Below the pieces are notes generated by a model. That model searched no databases. It was not told the DNA's origin and worked only from the letters and a program-made list of their open reading frames with translations. Positions 15,576 through 24,127 of a stretch of 64,000 nt of DNA are shown in pieces. Location: positions 62,001-126,000 of the forward strand of contig OY969703.1 of assembly GCA_963702075.1 (NCBI GenBank), written 5' to 3'. The first letter of the stretch is position 1; each line of letters opens with the position of its first letter. Both the position numbers and the translations under genes were made by a program. The DNA comes from VAYN01 sp963702075. GTDB taxonomy: Bacteria > Actinomycetota > Thermoleophilia > Solirubrobacterales > 70-9.

Positions 15576-16376
15576 CTAGCGGCCGTGGAACTCGGCGTGG
15601 CCGGGGCCACCCTGCTCGAGGAAGGTGCGGACGGCGTTCTGCAGGTCCTCGGTCGCGAACAGCTCGGCCGCGTCGGTCCGCACCGCCTCGTCAGCGGCCG
15701 GCATCCCGCCTTCGCGGAAGCGGCGGAGGATGTACTTGGTCATCGCGTGCGCCTTGGTCGGCCCGGCGGCCAGCTCCTCGGCGAGCTTGCGCGCGGCGGC
15801 GTCGAAGTCGTGGTCCTCGAAGATCAGGTTGACGACGCCCCACCGCTCCATCTCCTCGGCCTCGAAGATCCCGCCCGACATCACGAAGTGCCGCGCGCGG
15901 CCGCTGCCGGCGCGCTCGGCCAGGCGCTGGGTCCCGCCCATCGACGGCGTCAGCCCGACCACTTTCTCGACCAGGCCGAACTTCGCCTTCGGCGAGGCGA
16001 CGATCAGGTCGCAGGCGAGCGAAAGCTCGAAGGCCGCGGTCAGGGTCAGCGCGTGGGCGGCGAAGACGACCGGCGCCGGCAGCTCTTCGACCTGTTCGAT
16101 CATCCGCAGCAGCTCGTCCCAGAGCAGCTGCCCCTGCTCCGGCGTCAACCCGGCGAAGACGTGGACGTCGACGCCGCCGGAGACGGCGCGGCCCTCGGCC
16201 CGGATCAGCAGCGCCCGCGGCGGCTCGGCGGCGACGGCGTCGATCGCCGCGCGCAGGTCGTCGATCATCCGCTGGTCGAAGAGGTTGAGCGGCGGGCTGT
16301 CGAGGGTGATGACAGCGAGGCCACTGTCGGTGCGCTCGAGCCGCGCCGCCGGACCGGCCGCACCCTCAGGGGACAC
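15576..16376 (-). CDS. Enoyl-CoA hydratase/isomerase (crotonase) family protein with altered oxyanion loop
   Basis: 266 residues. It shows a crotonase fold with SGGVDVHVF at the first oxyanion strand, CDLIVASPKAKFGLVEKVVG and GLTPSMGGTQRLAERAG at the active site. The second oxyanion segment, usually xALGGGFELALACD, reads LTLTAAFELSLACD, so the glycine run is replaced by Thr-Ala-Ala. Activity may therefore differ from classic hydratases. The start is GTG (with the pyruvate kinase stop inside, 11-base overlap), so it is translated together with pyk. The reaction is unassigned. Confidence 0.85.
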   Translation of the reverse strand: MSPEGAAGPAARLERTDSGLAVITLDSPPLNLFDQRMIDDLRAAIDAVAAEPPRALLIRAEGRAVSGGVDVHVFAGLTPEQGQLLWDELLRMIEQVEELPAPVVFAAHALTLTAAFELSLACDLIVASPKAKFGLVEKVVGLTPSMGGTQRLAERAGSGRARHFVMSGGIFEAEEMERWGVVNLIFEDHDFDAAARKLAEELAAGPTKAHAMTKYILRRFREGGMPAADEAVRTDAAELFATEDLQNAVRTFLEQGGPGHAEFHGR

Positions 16377-17814
16377 GGTGCACCTCGAAGAGGTTGGTGC
16401 CGAGTTCCTGGTCGGCGAGGCCGGCGGTGATCGCGATCAGGTCGCCGGAGCGGGCGACGCCGCAGCGCCCAGCCATCTCGGCGCAGGTGCCGATCAGGCT
16501 GTGGACGTCGGACTCGTAGTCGCAGCGGGCGGCGGTCACTCCGAACAGCAGGTTAAGCCGCCGCACCGTTTCGATGCGCGGCGAGATCGCCAGCACCGGC
16601 ACGTCGGGCCGGTGGGCGGAGACGAGCCGCGCCGTCCGCCCGCTCGACGTCGGCACCACCAGCGCTTTCAGGCCGAGCCGGTAGACCGCGCCGACGGCGC
16701 TCTGGGCGACCGAGTCGGCGACGTCCTGGGTCGCCTGGTCGGTGCGGCGGAACAGCCACTCGCCGTAGGGGAGGTCGGGCTCGGTCGCCCGCGCGATCTG
16801 GTCCATCACCCGCACCGCCTCGACCGGGTGCTGCCCGACCGCGGTCTCCTCGGAGAGCATGATCGCGTCGGTGCCGTCGTAGATCGCGTTGGCGACGTCG
16901 GTCACCTCGGCCCGGGTCGGCCGCCGCGCGTTGACCATCGAGGCCAGCATCTGGGTCGCGGTGATCGCCGGCTTCGAGCGGCGGCCGGCGGCGCGGATCA
17001 GCCGCTTCTGGATGATCGGCACCTGCGAGAGCGGCAGTTCGATCCCGAGATCGCCGCGGGCGACCATGATCCCGCCGGTCGCCTCGGCGACGATCGCGTC
17101 GATGTTTTCGGCCGCCTGCTGGCGCTCGATCTTGGCGACCAGGGGGATATCGCACTTGAGCGCGTCCAGGCGCTCGCGCACCGGCGTCAGGTCTTCGGGG
17201 GTGGAGACGAAGGAGACCGCGAGGATGTCGATCCCCTGCTCGACGGCGAAGTCGACCCAGTCGAGGTCGGTCGCGCCCGTCGCCGGCAGCGCCGCCCCGC
17301 CGGGGATGTTGAGCCCCTTGTGCGAGGAGAGGGTGCCGCCGACCTCGATCTCGGCGTCGAAGCCGTCGGCCCCGGGGTCGTTGACCCGCAGCCGGATCGC
17401 ACCGTCGGCCAGGTAGACGACCTGGTCCTGATGTAGACCGCGCGCCGCCGGGGCCGGGATCGGAATCGTGTCGCTGTCGCCCTCGACCTGCTCCGGCGTC
17501 AGCGTCACGTGCATCCCGGTCTCGAGCTCGGCGACGTCGTCGCGCAGCGAGCCGATCCGCAGCTTCGGCCCCGGCAGGTCGCCGAGGATCGCCACCTCGC
17601 GCCCGACCCGCTCGCTGGCCGCGCGGATCGCCGCGATCGTCTCCGCCTGCCGCTCCCGCCCCGCGTGCGAGAAGTTGAGGCGGAACACGTCGGCCCCGGC
17701 GGCGATCAGCTGCTCGAGCACCTGCGGCTCCCAGCTAGCCGGCCCGACCGTGGCGATGATCTTGGTCCGCCGCGCGAGGTGGCCGCCGGTGAGGCTTTCG
17801 GGTTTCGCATCCAT
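16366..17814 (-). CDS. pyk: Pyruvate kinase
   Basis: 482 residues, the normal bacterial length. It catalyses phosphoenolpyruvate + ADP to pyruvate + ATP, the last step of glycolysis. Key sequence: TKIIATVGPAS (17-27), FRLNFSHA (44-51), LGDLPGPKLRIG (77-88), the active-site segment LVAKIERQQAAENID with catalytic Lys and Glu, and IMVARGDLGIELPL (249-262) with the metal-binding Glu/Asp. The C-terminal allosteric domain is complete. The stop lies inside the start of a crotonase gene, suggesting co-translation. Confidence 0.97.
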   Translation of the reverse strand: MDAKPESLTGGHLARRTKIIATVGPASWEPQVLEQLIAAGADVFRLNFSHAGRERQAETIAAIRAASERVGREVAILGDLPGPKLRIGSLRDDVAELETGMHVTLTPEQVEGDSDTIPIPAPAARGLHQDQVVYLADGAIRLRVNDPGADGFDAEIEVGGTLSSHKGLNIPGGAALPATGATDLDWVDFAVEQGIDILAVSFVSTPEDLTPVRERLDALKCDIPLVAKIERQQAAENIDAIVAEATGGIMVARGDLGIELPLSQVPIIQKRLIRAAGRRSKPAITATQMLASMVNARRPTRAEVTDVANAIYDGTDAIMLSEETAVGQHPVEAVRVMDQIARATEPDLPYGEWLFRRTDQATQDVADSVAQSAVGAVYRLGLKALVVPTSSGRTARLVSAHRPDVPVLAISPRIETVRRLNLLFGVTAARCDYESDVHSLIGTCAEMAGRCGVARSGDLIAITAGLADQELGTNLFEVHRVP

Positions 17815-17887
17815 CCCTCCGGACCTTACTCAGAGAGAGTTGCTCCCTCCTCGAAAGCGACCCGATCGACCGGGGCCTGCCGAGGGG

Positions 17888-18745
17888 CTATCCGAGGTGC
17901 CGGCGTAGAAACTCGATCTGGTCGGCGACGACGGCCTCATGGCCGGGACCGTCGTAGACGTCGAAGTGGTCGAGGCCCGGATAGGTCCGCAGCTCCCCCA
18001 ATGGCGCCCGGCGGGCTGCCCGAATCGCGATCCCGGGCGACGCCACCCGATCGGCCTCGCCGACGCAAACCAGCCACGGGCAGTGCAGGCGGCGCGCATG
18101 GCGAACGTGGTGGAAGGTGAACGGCGCGGCGAGAAGCCAGCGCGAGGAGGCACGGTCACGCCAGCGGGATTCCTCGCCGCCGGCGACGACGCGCCGCCAG
18201 CCGGCCTCGCTGCCCGGAGCGTTGATGAAGGCGGCGGCGCCTGGCTGGCCGACGGCCGGCAGATGCCGGCCGCGGATCGCGGCGGCGAGCATCCTCGCCT
18301 GGACGCGGAGCGGCGACCGATGCGCCTGCGCCATCGTCAGGAACGGCACCTGACTCACCGCCGCCGCCACCCGCGGATCGGCGGCCGCCGCGGCAAGGGC
18401 GTTGCCACCGCCCATCGAGGAACCGAACGTCGCGATCCGGGTCGGGTCGACGCCGTCGAGGCCGCGGACATGATCGATTGCCGCGACCCAGTCCTGGAGC
18501 TGGCGCCGGGGCTCGAACAGGTCGGGCTCTCCCCCGCTGTCGCCGAACCCCCGGTGGTCCAACACGAAAGCGGTGATCCCCGCTTCTGCGAAGCGCTCGG
18601 CAAACGGCCCCAGGCGGTCACGTCGGGTGCCGGACAGGCCATGTGCCATGACGATCGCCGGCGAGGGCGTCCCAGACCCGCCGGGATAGAGCCAAGCCGC
18701 GCAACGGTCCCCACGCGACTCGAACCGGACCTCTTCGCGTTCCAT
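17888..18745 (-). CDS. Alpha/beta hydrolase (dienelactone hydrolase/acyl-peptidase-like)
   Basis: 285 residues from the ATG at 18745; a TTG at 18772 would add nine residues. The oxyanion region is VMAHGLSGTRRDR, the nucleophile elbow GSSMGG, the acid GEADRVASP and the catalytic His HFDVYDGPGHEA. The fold resembles esterases/peptidases of the DUF1100 and dienelactone hydrolase type, cytoplasmic with no signal peptide. The insertion between residues 150 and 200 is rich in Arg and Ala and probably forms the lid. The substrate is unknown. It lies between pyk (same strand) and tRNA-Ser. Confidence 0.87.
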   Translation of the reverse strand: MEREEVRFESRGDRCAAWLYPGGSGTPSPAIVMAHGLSGTRRDRLGPFAERFAEAGITAFVLDHRGFGDSGGEPDLFEPRRQLQDWVAAIDHVRGLDGVDPTRIATFGSSMGGGNALAAAAADPRVAAAVSQVPFLTMAQAHRSPLRVQARMLAAAIRGRHLPAVGQPGAAAFINAPGSEAGWRRVVAGGEESRWRDRASSRWLLAAPFTFHHVRHARRLHCPWLVCVGEADRVASPGIAIRAARRAPLGELRTYPGLDHFDVYDGPGHEAVVADQIEFLRRHLG

Positions 18746-18793
18746 GGATATAGAAACGGGCCTCAGAGCCAAAACGTGAGATTGCCTCGGAAA

Positions 18794-18882
18794 CGGAGAG
18801 GGAGGGATTCGAACCCTCGAGAGAGCTTGCGCCCCCTACTCGCTTAGCAGGCGAGTGCCTTCAGCCACTCGGCCACCTCTCC
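18794..18882 (-). tRNA. tRNA-Ser (anticodon GCT)
   Basis: A class II tRNA on the minus strand. The acceptor GGAGAGG (18882-18876) pairs with CCTCTCC (18801-18795); the anticodon stem ACTCGC/GCGAGT encloses loop CTGCTAA; there is a long variable arm and T arm GAGGGTTCGAATCCCTC. No CCA is encoded. Confidence 0.96.
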
Positions 18883-18939
18883 TTGCGCTTCGACTCGATT
18901 GTAGGAACTAACCGGAGATGGCGGGGATAGGCTGGCGAC

Positions 18940-20148
18940 GTGCCCGTCCCTCCCCAGTCGCACGAGCGCTATGAGCGGGTCTTCGCCGACGTGGAGGCGC
19001 CGTTTGCGTTCGTCGATCTCGAGGCGATGTGGGCGAATGCGGAGGCGATGCTGGATCGGTCGGCGGGGAAGGCGGTGCGGGTGGCGTCGAAGTCGGTCCG
19101 CTGCCGGGCGCTGCTGGGGGCGATCCTCGGGCGGGACGAGAGGTTCCGGGGGCTGATGACCTACACGCTGCCGGAGACGCTCTGGCTTGCCGAGCAGGGG
19201 TTCGAGGACCTGCTGCTCGCCTATCCGACCGCCGACGTCGGGGCCCTGGAGGAACTGGCCCTGCGCTCGGCGGCGAACTCGGATGGGGCGCCGATCGTGA
19301 TGGTCGACTGTGTCGAGCACCTGGAGATGATCGAGTCGGTGCTGGGGAAGGGAGCGCCGCCGATCCGGGTTTGCATCGACGTCGATGCGAGCTGGTGGTG
19401 GCTCGGCGGCCGGGTGAAGATCGGGCCGAAGCGCTCGCCGATCCACTCGATCGAGCAGGCGGTGGCCCTGGCCCGGGAGATCGAGAAGCGGCCGCAGATC
19501 GAACTCGACGCGCTGATGGCCTACGAGGGGCAGATCTCCGGGGTCGGCGACCTGCCCCCGGGCCAGCGGCTGCGCGGCGCCGCGATCCGCTTCATGCAGA
19601 AGCGCTCGGCCTCGGAAATCGCCGAGCGGCGGGGGGCGATCGTCGCCGCGCTGAGCGAGTTCGTCGAGCTGGAGATCGTCAACGGCGGCGGCACCGGCAG
19701 CCTCGAAACGACCGCAGCCGAGGAGGCGGTGACCGAGGTGACCGCCGGCTCCGGCTTCTATGCCCCGGTCCTCTTCGACCACTACAGCCGCTTCAGCCTC
19801 ACCCCGGCCGCCGCCTTCGCGCTGCCGGTCACGCGCAAGCCCTCCGAGTGGGTGGCGACGGCGCTCGGCGGCGGCTACCTCGCCTCGGGTCCCGGCAACC
19901 AGGGCCGTTTGCCCGCGCCCTGGCTGCCGGAGGGGTTGCGCTTCGACGACGAGGAGGGCGCCGGCGAGGTGCAGACGCCGCTGCTCGGCGAGCCGGCCGG
20001 CTCCCTCGGCGTCGGCGACCGTGTCTACCTGCGCCACGCCAAAGCCGGCGAGCTCTGCGAGCGCTTCGACACCCTCTACCTGGTCGAAGGCGACGCGATC
20101 GTCGACGAAGTCCCCACCTACCGCGGCGACGGCAAAGCGTTCCTCTAG
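18940..20148 (+). CDS. PLP-dependent amino-acid aldolase/deaminase-like protein (alanine racemase N-terminal fold)
   Basis: 402 residues starting at GTG. The N-terminal TIM barrel of the alanine racemase/DSD1 type carries the PLP lysine in VRVASKSVRCRALL, and C-terminal metal/substrate residues resemble D-threonine aldolase and D-serine dehydratase relatives (VYLRHAKAGELCERFDT). Such enzymes break down D-3-hydroxy amino acids with PLP and a divalent cation. The substrate is not predicted. It is convergent with a lactone oxidase gene, with a strong hairpin between them. Confidence 0.85.
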   Translation: MPVPPQSHERYERVFADVEAPFAFVDLEAMWANAEAMLDRSAGKAVRVASKSVRCRALLGAILGRDERFRGLMTYTLPETLWLAEQGFEDLLLAYPTADVGALEELALRSAANSDGAPIVMVDCVEHLEMIESVLGKGAPPIRVCIDVDASWWWLGGRVKIGPKRSPIHSIEQAVALAREIEKRPQIELDALMAYEGQISGVGDLPPGQRLRGAAIRFMQKRSASEIAERRGAIVAALSEFVELEIVNGGGTGSLETTAAEEAVTEVTAGSGFYAPVLFDHYSRFSLTPAAAFALPVTRKPSEWVATALGGGYLASGPGNQGRLPAPWLPEGLRFDDEEGAGEVQTPLLGEPAGSLGVGDRVYLRHAKAGELCERFDTLYLVEGDAIVDEVPTYRGDGKAFL

Positions 20149-20152
20149 CCGC

Positions 20153-20203
20153 CGAACTGCATCAACTTTTCTATCCAGCAGGTGGAAAAGTTGATGCAGT
20201 TCG
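20153..20203. terminator. 19-bp perfect inverted repeat between convergent genes
   Basis: The arms are 20153-20171 and 20185-20203, fully complementary, with a 13-base loop. The hairpin lies between two convergent stops (20148 and 20206) and contains TTTT next to the loop, so it probably stops transcription from both sides. Its inner part resembles the hairpin at 30883-30925. Confidence 0.75.
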
Positions 20204-20205
20204 CG

Positions 20206-21525
20206 TTAGGGGCCTAGGACGCGGTGCGTGTACTCGTTGGTGAAGGTGCGGCCGGGGTCGAGGGTGTCGCGGGCGCGCTGGAACTCTTCCCAGGCGGGGT
20301 AGCGCTCGGCGAGGGTCGTGGCGGTCTGGAAGTGGCGCTTGCCCCAGTGGGGGCGGCCGCCGTAGTCGTCCATGATCGCCTCGACCGCCTCGAAGTAGGG
20401 GCGCCACTCCATCCCGCGGTACTGGTGGACGGCGATGTAGGCGGTCTCGCGCTCGTGGGCAGGGCTGAGGCAGGCGTCGTCGCCGGCGGAGACGCGCATC
20501 TCGATCGGGAAGAAGACCGGGTAGCGATTCGCGCGCACCCACTCGACCACCCGCCGTGCCGCCTCCGGGCCGTGCTCGCGCGGCAGCGCGTACTCCATCT
20601 CGGTGAAGCGCACCCGCCGATCGTTGGCGAAGACCCGGTCGCTGCGGTCGCTGGTCCAACCGCCCGAGGCGAGCCGGCCGGCAAGCCGCGAGAGCGACGG
20701 GATCAGGCGCGGGATCGCCTTCCCGGTCGCCGACAGCGCCTCCAGCGCCCAGTTCTCCAGAATGACGTCGTTGAGGTAGGCGGCGGCGCGCCCGCGTGGC
20801 CGTGGCCGCTCCTCGGTCCGGTTGCGCTCCAGCACCAGCGCCAGGTCCGAGTAGGGGAAGCTGAAGAGCTCGAAGTGCTCGTGCGCTTCGGCCCGCTCGT
20901 CGAAGGAATCGAGCACCTCTTCGCGCGGGGCCGGTGCGTCGACCCGCAGCAGGGTGAAGGCCGGGACGCAGCGCAGCGTCACCGCCGAGATCGCGCCCAG
21001 CGCCCCGACCCCGACCCGCGCCGCCCGCAGCAGCTCGGGATCGGTCGTGGCGCCCAGGTGGCGGACGCTGCCGTCGCCGAGGACCAGCTCCACCCCCTCT
21101 ACCTGCGCCGAGATGTTCCGCAGCCGGGCGCCGGTGCCGTGGGTGCCCGTCGAGATCGCGCCGGCCAGCGTCTGGCGGTCGATGTCGCCGAGGTTCTCCA
21201 TCGCCAGCCCGAGCCCGGCGAGCTGCTCGTTGAGATCGGCGAGGACGGTGCCGCCGCCGACCCGCACCAGGCCCGACTCGCGATCGGCGTCCAAGACGCC
21301 TCTCAGCGACTCGAGCCGGATCATCGTCCCCTCGGTCAGCGCCGCCTCGGTGAAGGAGTGGCCGGAGGCCGCCACCCGCACCTTTTCGCCCGCAGCTGCG
21401 GCGGTGGCGATGGCCTCAGCTAGCTCGTCCCGGCTGCCCGGGCGGAGGATCCGCGCCGGCCGGCAGGTCTGGTCGCCGGCCCAGTTGGCCCACCCCCCGG
21501 CTGGCGCCTGCGTCCTCGGTGACAT
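20206..21525 (-). CDS. FAD-dependent sugar-1,4-lactone oxidase (L-gulono/D-arabinono type)
   Basis: 439 residues. The N-terminal FAD-binding domain includes VRVAASGHSFTEAA (usual VxGxGHS with the His-flavin site) and GTHGTGARLRNIS. The C-terminal ALO domain ends with HWGKRH, a hallmark of aldonolactone oxidoreductases. These oxidise aldono-1,4-lactones using oxygen or another acceptor; the exact sugar is not determined. There is no signal peptide. The stop is 3 bases from the hairpin at 20153-20203; 9 bases separate it from the MFS gene upstream on the same strand, so both may form one transcript. Confidence 0.9.
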   Translation of the reverse strand: MSPRTQAPAGGWANWAGDQTCRPARILRPGSRDELAEAIATAAAAGEKVRVAASGHSFTEAALTEGTMIRLESLRGVLDADRESGLVRVGGGTVLADLNEQLAGLGLAMENLGDIDRQTLAGAISTGTHGTGARLRNISAQVEGVELVLGDGSVRHLGATTDPELLRAARVGVGALGAISAVTLRCVPAFTLLRVDAPAPREEVLDSFDERAEAHEHFELFSFPYSDLALVLERNRTEERPRPRGRAAAYLNDVILENWALEALSATGKAIPRLIPSLSRLAGRLASGGWTSDRSDRVFANDRRVRFTEMEYALPREHGPEAARRVVEWVRANRYPVFFPIEMRVSAGDDACLSPAHERETAYIAVHQYRGMEWRPYFEAVEAIMDDYGGRPHWGKRHFQTATTLAERYPAWEEFQRARDTLDPGRTFTNEYTHRVLGP

Positions 21526-21534
21526 AGCCCGAGC

Positions 21535-22704
21535 CTAGCCCGAGATCGGACGCGGCTCTGCAGCCGGCTCCATCGCGCGGAACGCGTAGACGACGGTAAG
21601 CGCAAGCAACAGGGCAATCGCGATGCTCGGCTCGGCGTTGCCGGTGAGGCTGGCGACGACGCCGCCGCCGATGCCGCCGATCACCTGCCCGGATGCCCAG
21701 GCCATGTTCGAGAGCCCCGCGGCAAAGCCCTGGTGGAGGCTGCTCTCCTCCGCGGTGTCGGAGATCAGCGTCAGCGCCGGGGCGAAGCAGAGGCCCGCGC
21801 CGAGCGAGGTGAAGATGAGGCCGCCGATGACGCCGGCGAGCGTCGTCACCGTCGCGATCGCGATCATCGCCACGGCGCAGATCGCCAACCCGGAGACGTA
21901 GGGCAGCCGCCGCCCGACCCGGTCGGAGATCCGCCCCGCGAGGGGGGCCAGGACCGCCTCCAGCGCCGCCCCGGCGATGAACCCGGCGGCGATCACGCCG
22001 TGGCTGCCGCCGAGAGAGTCGATCCGCAACGGCACCAGCACCTCGATCGCGCCGAACATCACCGACGGCACGGCGACGAAGGCGGCCGCCTCCAGGACCG
22101 GTCGGCTGACCAGCGTTTCCAGGACCTCGTGGAGCGTCTGCTGCTCCGGCGCCCGCGTCTCCGGCAGCCTCGAGGCGGCGAACGCGAGCAGGATCGTGAT
22201 CACCAGGACCGAGCTGAACACCGGCTCGGTGCCGATCGAACCGGCGACAGCGCCGAGGGCCGGCCCCAGCAGCGCCCCGGCGACGGCCGTCCCGAGCGCG
22301 GTGCCGATGACCGAGCCGCGTTTCTCCTCCGGCGCGGTGGTGATCAGCCAGGTGAGCGCGCCCGACCAGATCAGGGCGCCGGCGATCCCCTGGATGAACC
22401 GGGCGGCGTCGAGCAGGAGGATCTGTTGGCCGAAGCCGAAGACAAGGCTCGCCATCCCCAGCAGGACCAAGCCGTGGATCACGGTCTTTCGCGGGCCCAT
22501 CCGGCTGGCGACGAAGCCCGCGGGCAGCGATCCCAGCAGGGTCCCTGCCGCGTAGGCGGCGGAGAGGATCCCTGCTTCCGCCTTGGTGAGGCCGAAATGG
22601 TCGACGTACTCCGGCAACAGCGGAGCAATCGCGGCGAAGAAAGCGACGTCGATGAAGATCATCGCCGACGCCAGAATCAGCAGACGGCGCACCCCTGCAT
22701 ACAA
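21535..22704 (-). CDS. MFS transporter (12 membrane segments)
   Basis: 389 residues. Motif A-like segment is GSLPAGFVASRMGPRKTVI between segments 2 and 3, and a repeated half-motif APLAGRISDRVGRRLPYV lies between segments 8 and 9. The start is TTG at 22704; a GTG at 22692 is the alternative, as there is no ATG before the first membrane segment. It belongs to the general MFS_1 efflux class, substrate unknown. It points away from the tRNA-Ser at 22731. Confidence 0.87.
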   Translation of the reverse strand: MYAGVRRLLILASAMIFIDVAFFAAIAPLLPEYVDHFGLTKAEAGILSAAYAAGTLLGSLPAGFVASRMGPRKTVIHGLVLLGMASLVFGFGQQILLLDAARFIQGIAGALIWSGALTWLITTAPEEKRGSVIGTALGTAVAGALLGPALGAVAGSIGTEPVFSSVLVITILLAFAASRLPETRAPEQQTLHEVLETLVSRPVLEAAAFVAVPSVMFGAIEVLVPLRIDSLGGSHGVIAAGFIAGAALEAVLAPLAGRISDRVGRRLPYVSGLAICAVAMIAIATVTTLAGVIGGLIFTSLGAGLCFAPALTLISDTAEESSLHQGFAAGLSNMAWASGQVIGGIGGGVVASLTGNAEPSIAIALLLALTVVYAFRAMEPAAEPRPISG

Positions 22705-22730
22705 TCAGTGCGCGTAGTTCTGGCGCTCTG

Positions 22731-22819
22731 GGAGGGGTGGCAGAGCGGTTGAATGCGGCGGTCTTGAAAACCGTTGGGCGTCGAAAGGCGTCTCGTGGGT
22801 TCGAATCCCACCCCCTCCG
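22731..22819 (+). tRNA. tRNA-Ser (anticodon TGA)
   Basis: A class II tRNA on the plus strand. The acceptor GGAGGGG (22731-22737) pairs with CCCCTCC (22812-22818); the anticodon stem CGGT/ACCG holds loop CTTGAAA; the variable arm is long; the T arm is GTGGGTTCGAATCCCAC. No CCA is encoded. Confidence 0.96.
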
Positions 22820-22881
22820 TGCCGTGGTCAGGGCGGCGCATTGCGGCAGGAATACGTAGGTCGCGGCCGAACGAAACCGGG

Positions 22882-23625
22882 ATGGATCCCGCCAGGCGCG
22901 AGCGCCGCCGCGAGTCTTGGGTCGAGCGCGCCGAACGCGTGCGCGACGCCTTCGGGCTCGTGCTGGCCTCGGTCCTCCTCACCTACGTGCTCGCTTCGCT
23001 GCTCGCGAACAAGGGCTGGGGGGCGGTGGTCCTCTGCGTCGCGACCAGCGCCACCTCCTTGATCGCGCTGACCAGCGCCCACGCGCGGCCACGGCTGTTC
23101 CGGTCGGCTCTCTATCTGGCGGGGGCGACGATCCTGCTGACGGCGATCGGCGCGGCCAGCGGCGACAAGCTCTGGCTCAACGTCGCCACCGTGGTCCAGG
23201 TCTTCCTGCTGACGGTGGCGACGGGCGCCGTCCTGCAGCGGGTGGTGATGGCCGACCGGGTCGGCTCGCGGACGATCCTCGGCGCGCTCAGCGTCTACGC
23301 CGTCCTCGGCATCCTCTTCACCTTCGTCTACGGCTTCGTCGAGCGGGTGCAGGGCGGGGCCTTCTTCGAAGGTCATCCGCACCCGGCCGGCGGCGACTTC
23401 CTCTTCTTCAGCTACACGACCCTGACCACGACCGGCTACGGCAACCTCGTGCCCGGCGGTCAGCCGGGCCGGATGATCGCCGGCCTCGAGATGATGATCG
23501 GCCAGATCTTCCTCGTCACCCTGGTCGCCGGGCTGGTCAGCCTCTGGCGACCAGGCGAGGGGTTCAAACGGCGCCAGGAGGCACGCCGCGAACAGCGCGC
23601 CGCCGGCGAACCTCCGGCCGCCTAG
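22882..23625 (+). CDS. Potassium-channel-like ion channel protein
   Basis: 247 residues. There are four N-terminal hydrophobic segments, then a pore module: a membrane segment (ILGALSVYAVLGILFTFVYGF), a pore helix with filter TLTTTGYGNLVP (the TVGYG-type K+ filter) and a final membrane segment (IFLVTLVAGLVSL). The C-terminus is short and highly basic (KRRQEARREQRAA) and has no RCK/TrkA domain, so gating is not explained. The ATG at 22882 was chosen; an open frame further upstream passes through the tRNA. The 3' end overlaps the cyclophilin gene by 4 bases on the other strand. Confidence 0.88.
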   Translation: MDPARRERRRESWVERAERVRDAFGLVLASVLLTYVLASLLANKGWGAVVLCVATSATSLIALTSAHARPRLFRSALYLAGATILLTAIGAASGDKLWLNVATVVQVFLLTVATGAVLQRVVMADRVGSRTILGALSVYAVLGILFTFVYGFVERVQGGAFFEGHPHPAGGDFLFFSYTTLTTTGYGNLVPGGQPGRMIAGLEMMIGQIFLVTLVAGLVSLWRPGEGFKRRQEARREQRAAGEPPAA

Positions 23626-24083
23626 CCCTCGTCGAGCTCGACCCGTTCGATCGTCTGCGGATCGACAGGCTTGTCACCGGCGTCGGTCGGGACCGACTCG
23701 ATCGAGTCGACCACGTCCATCCCGTCGATCACCTCGCCGAAGACCGTGTGCTTGCCGTCCAGCCAGGGCGCCGCGCCGGTGGTGACGATGAAGAACTGCG
23801 AGCCGTTGGTGTTCGGCCCCGCGTTGGCCATCGCCAGGGCGCCGCGGACGATCTTGTGGTCGTTGATCTCGTCCTCGAATTCGTACCCCGGGCCGCCGCG
23901 CCCGGTCCCCTCCGGACAGCCGCCCTGGATCATGAAATCCGGGATCACCCGATGGAAGACGAGCTGGTCGTAGAAGCCCTCCGCGGAAAGCTTGCGGAAG
24001 TTCTCGACGGTTTTCGGCGCGTCCTCGTCGTGTAGCTCGAGCACGATCGCCCCGGCGCTGGTGTGAAGGGTCGCTTGCGACAT
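23622..24083 (-). CDS. Peptidyl-prolyl cis-trans isomerase (cyclophilin)
   Basis: 153 residues, a single cyclophilin domain without signal peptide. Active-site sequence FHRVIPDFMIQGG contains the catalytic Arg; NGSQFFIVTTGAAPWLDGKHTVFG contains the Gln, Phe, Trp and His pocket residues. It speeds proline isomerisation in the cytoplasm. The ATG at 24083 was chosen since the family starts just there; a much longer open frame upstream is the shadow of another gene. Confidence 0.96.
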   Translation of the reverse strand: MSQATLHTSAGAIVLELHDEDAPKTVENFRKLSAEGFYDQLVFHRVIPDFMIQGGCPEGTGRGGPGYEFEDEINDHKIVRGALAMANAGPNTNGSQFFIVTTGAAPWLDGKHTVFGEVIDGMDVVDSIESVPTDAGDKPVDPQTIERVELDEG

Positions 24084-24127
24084 GGCGCGCAGCCTAGCGT
24101 CTCGCCGCGGGCGATCTCCACGGCCCC

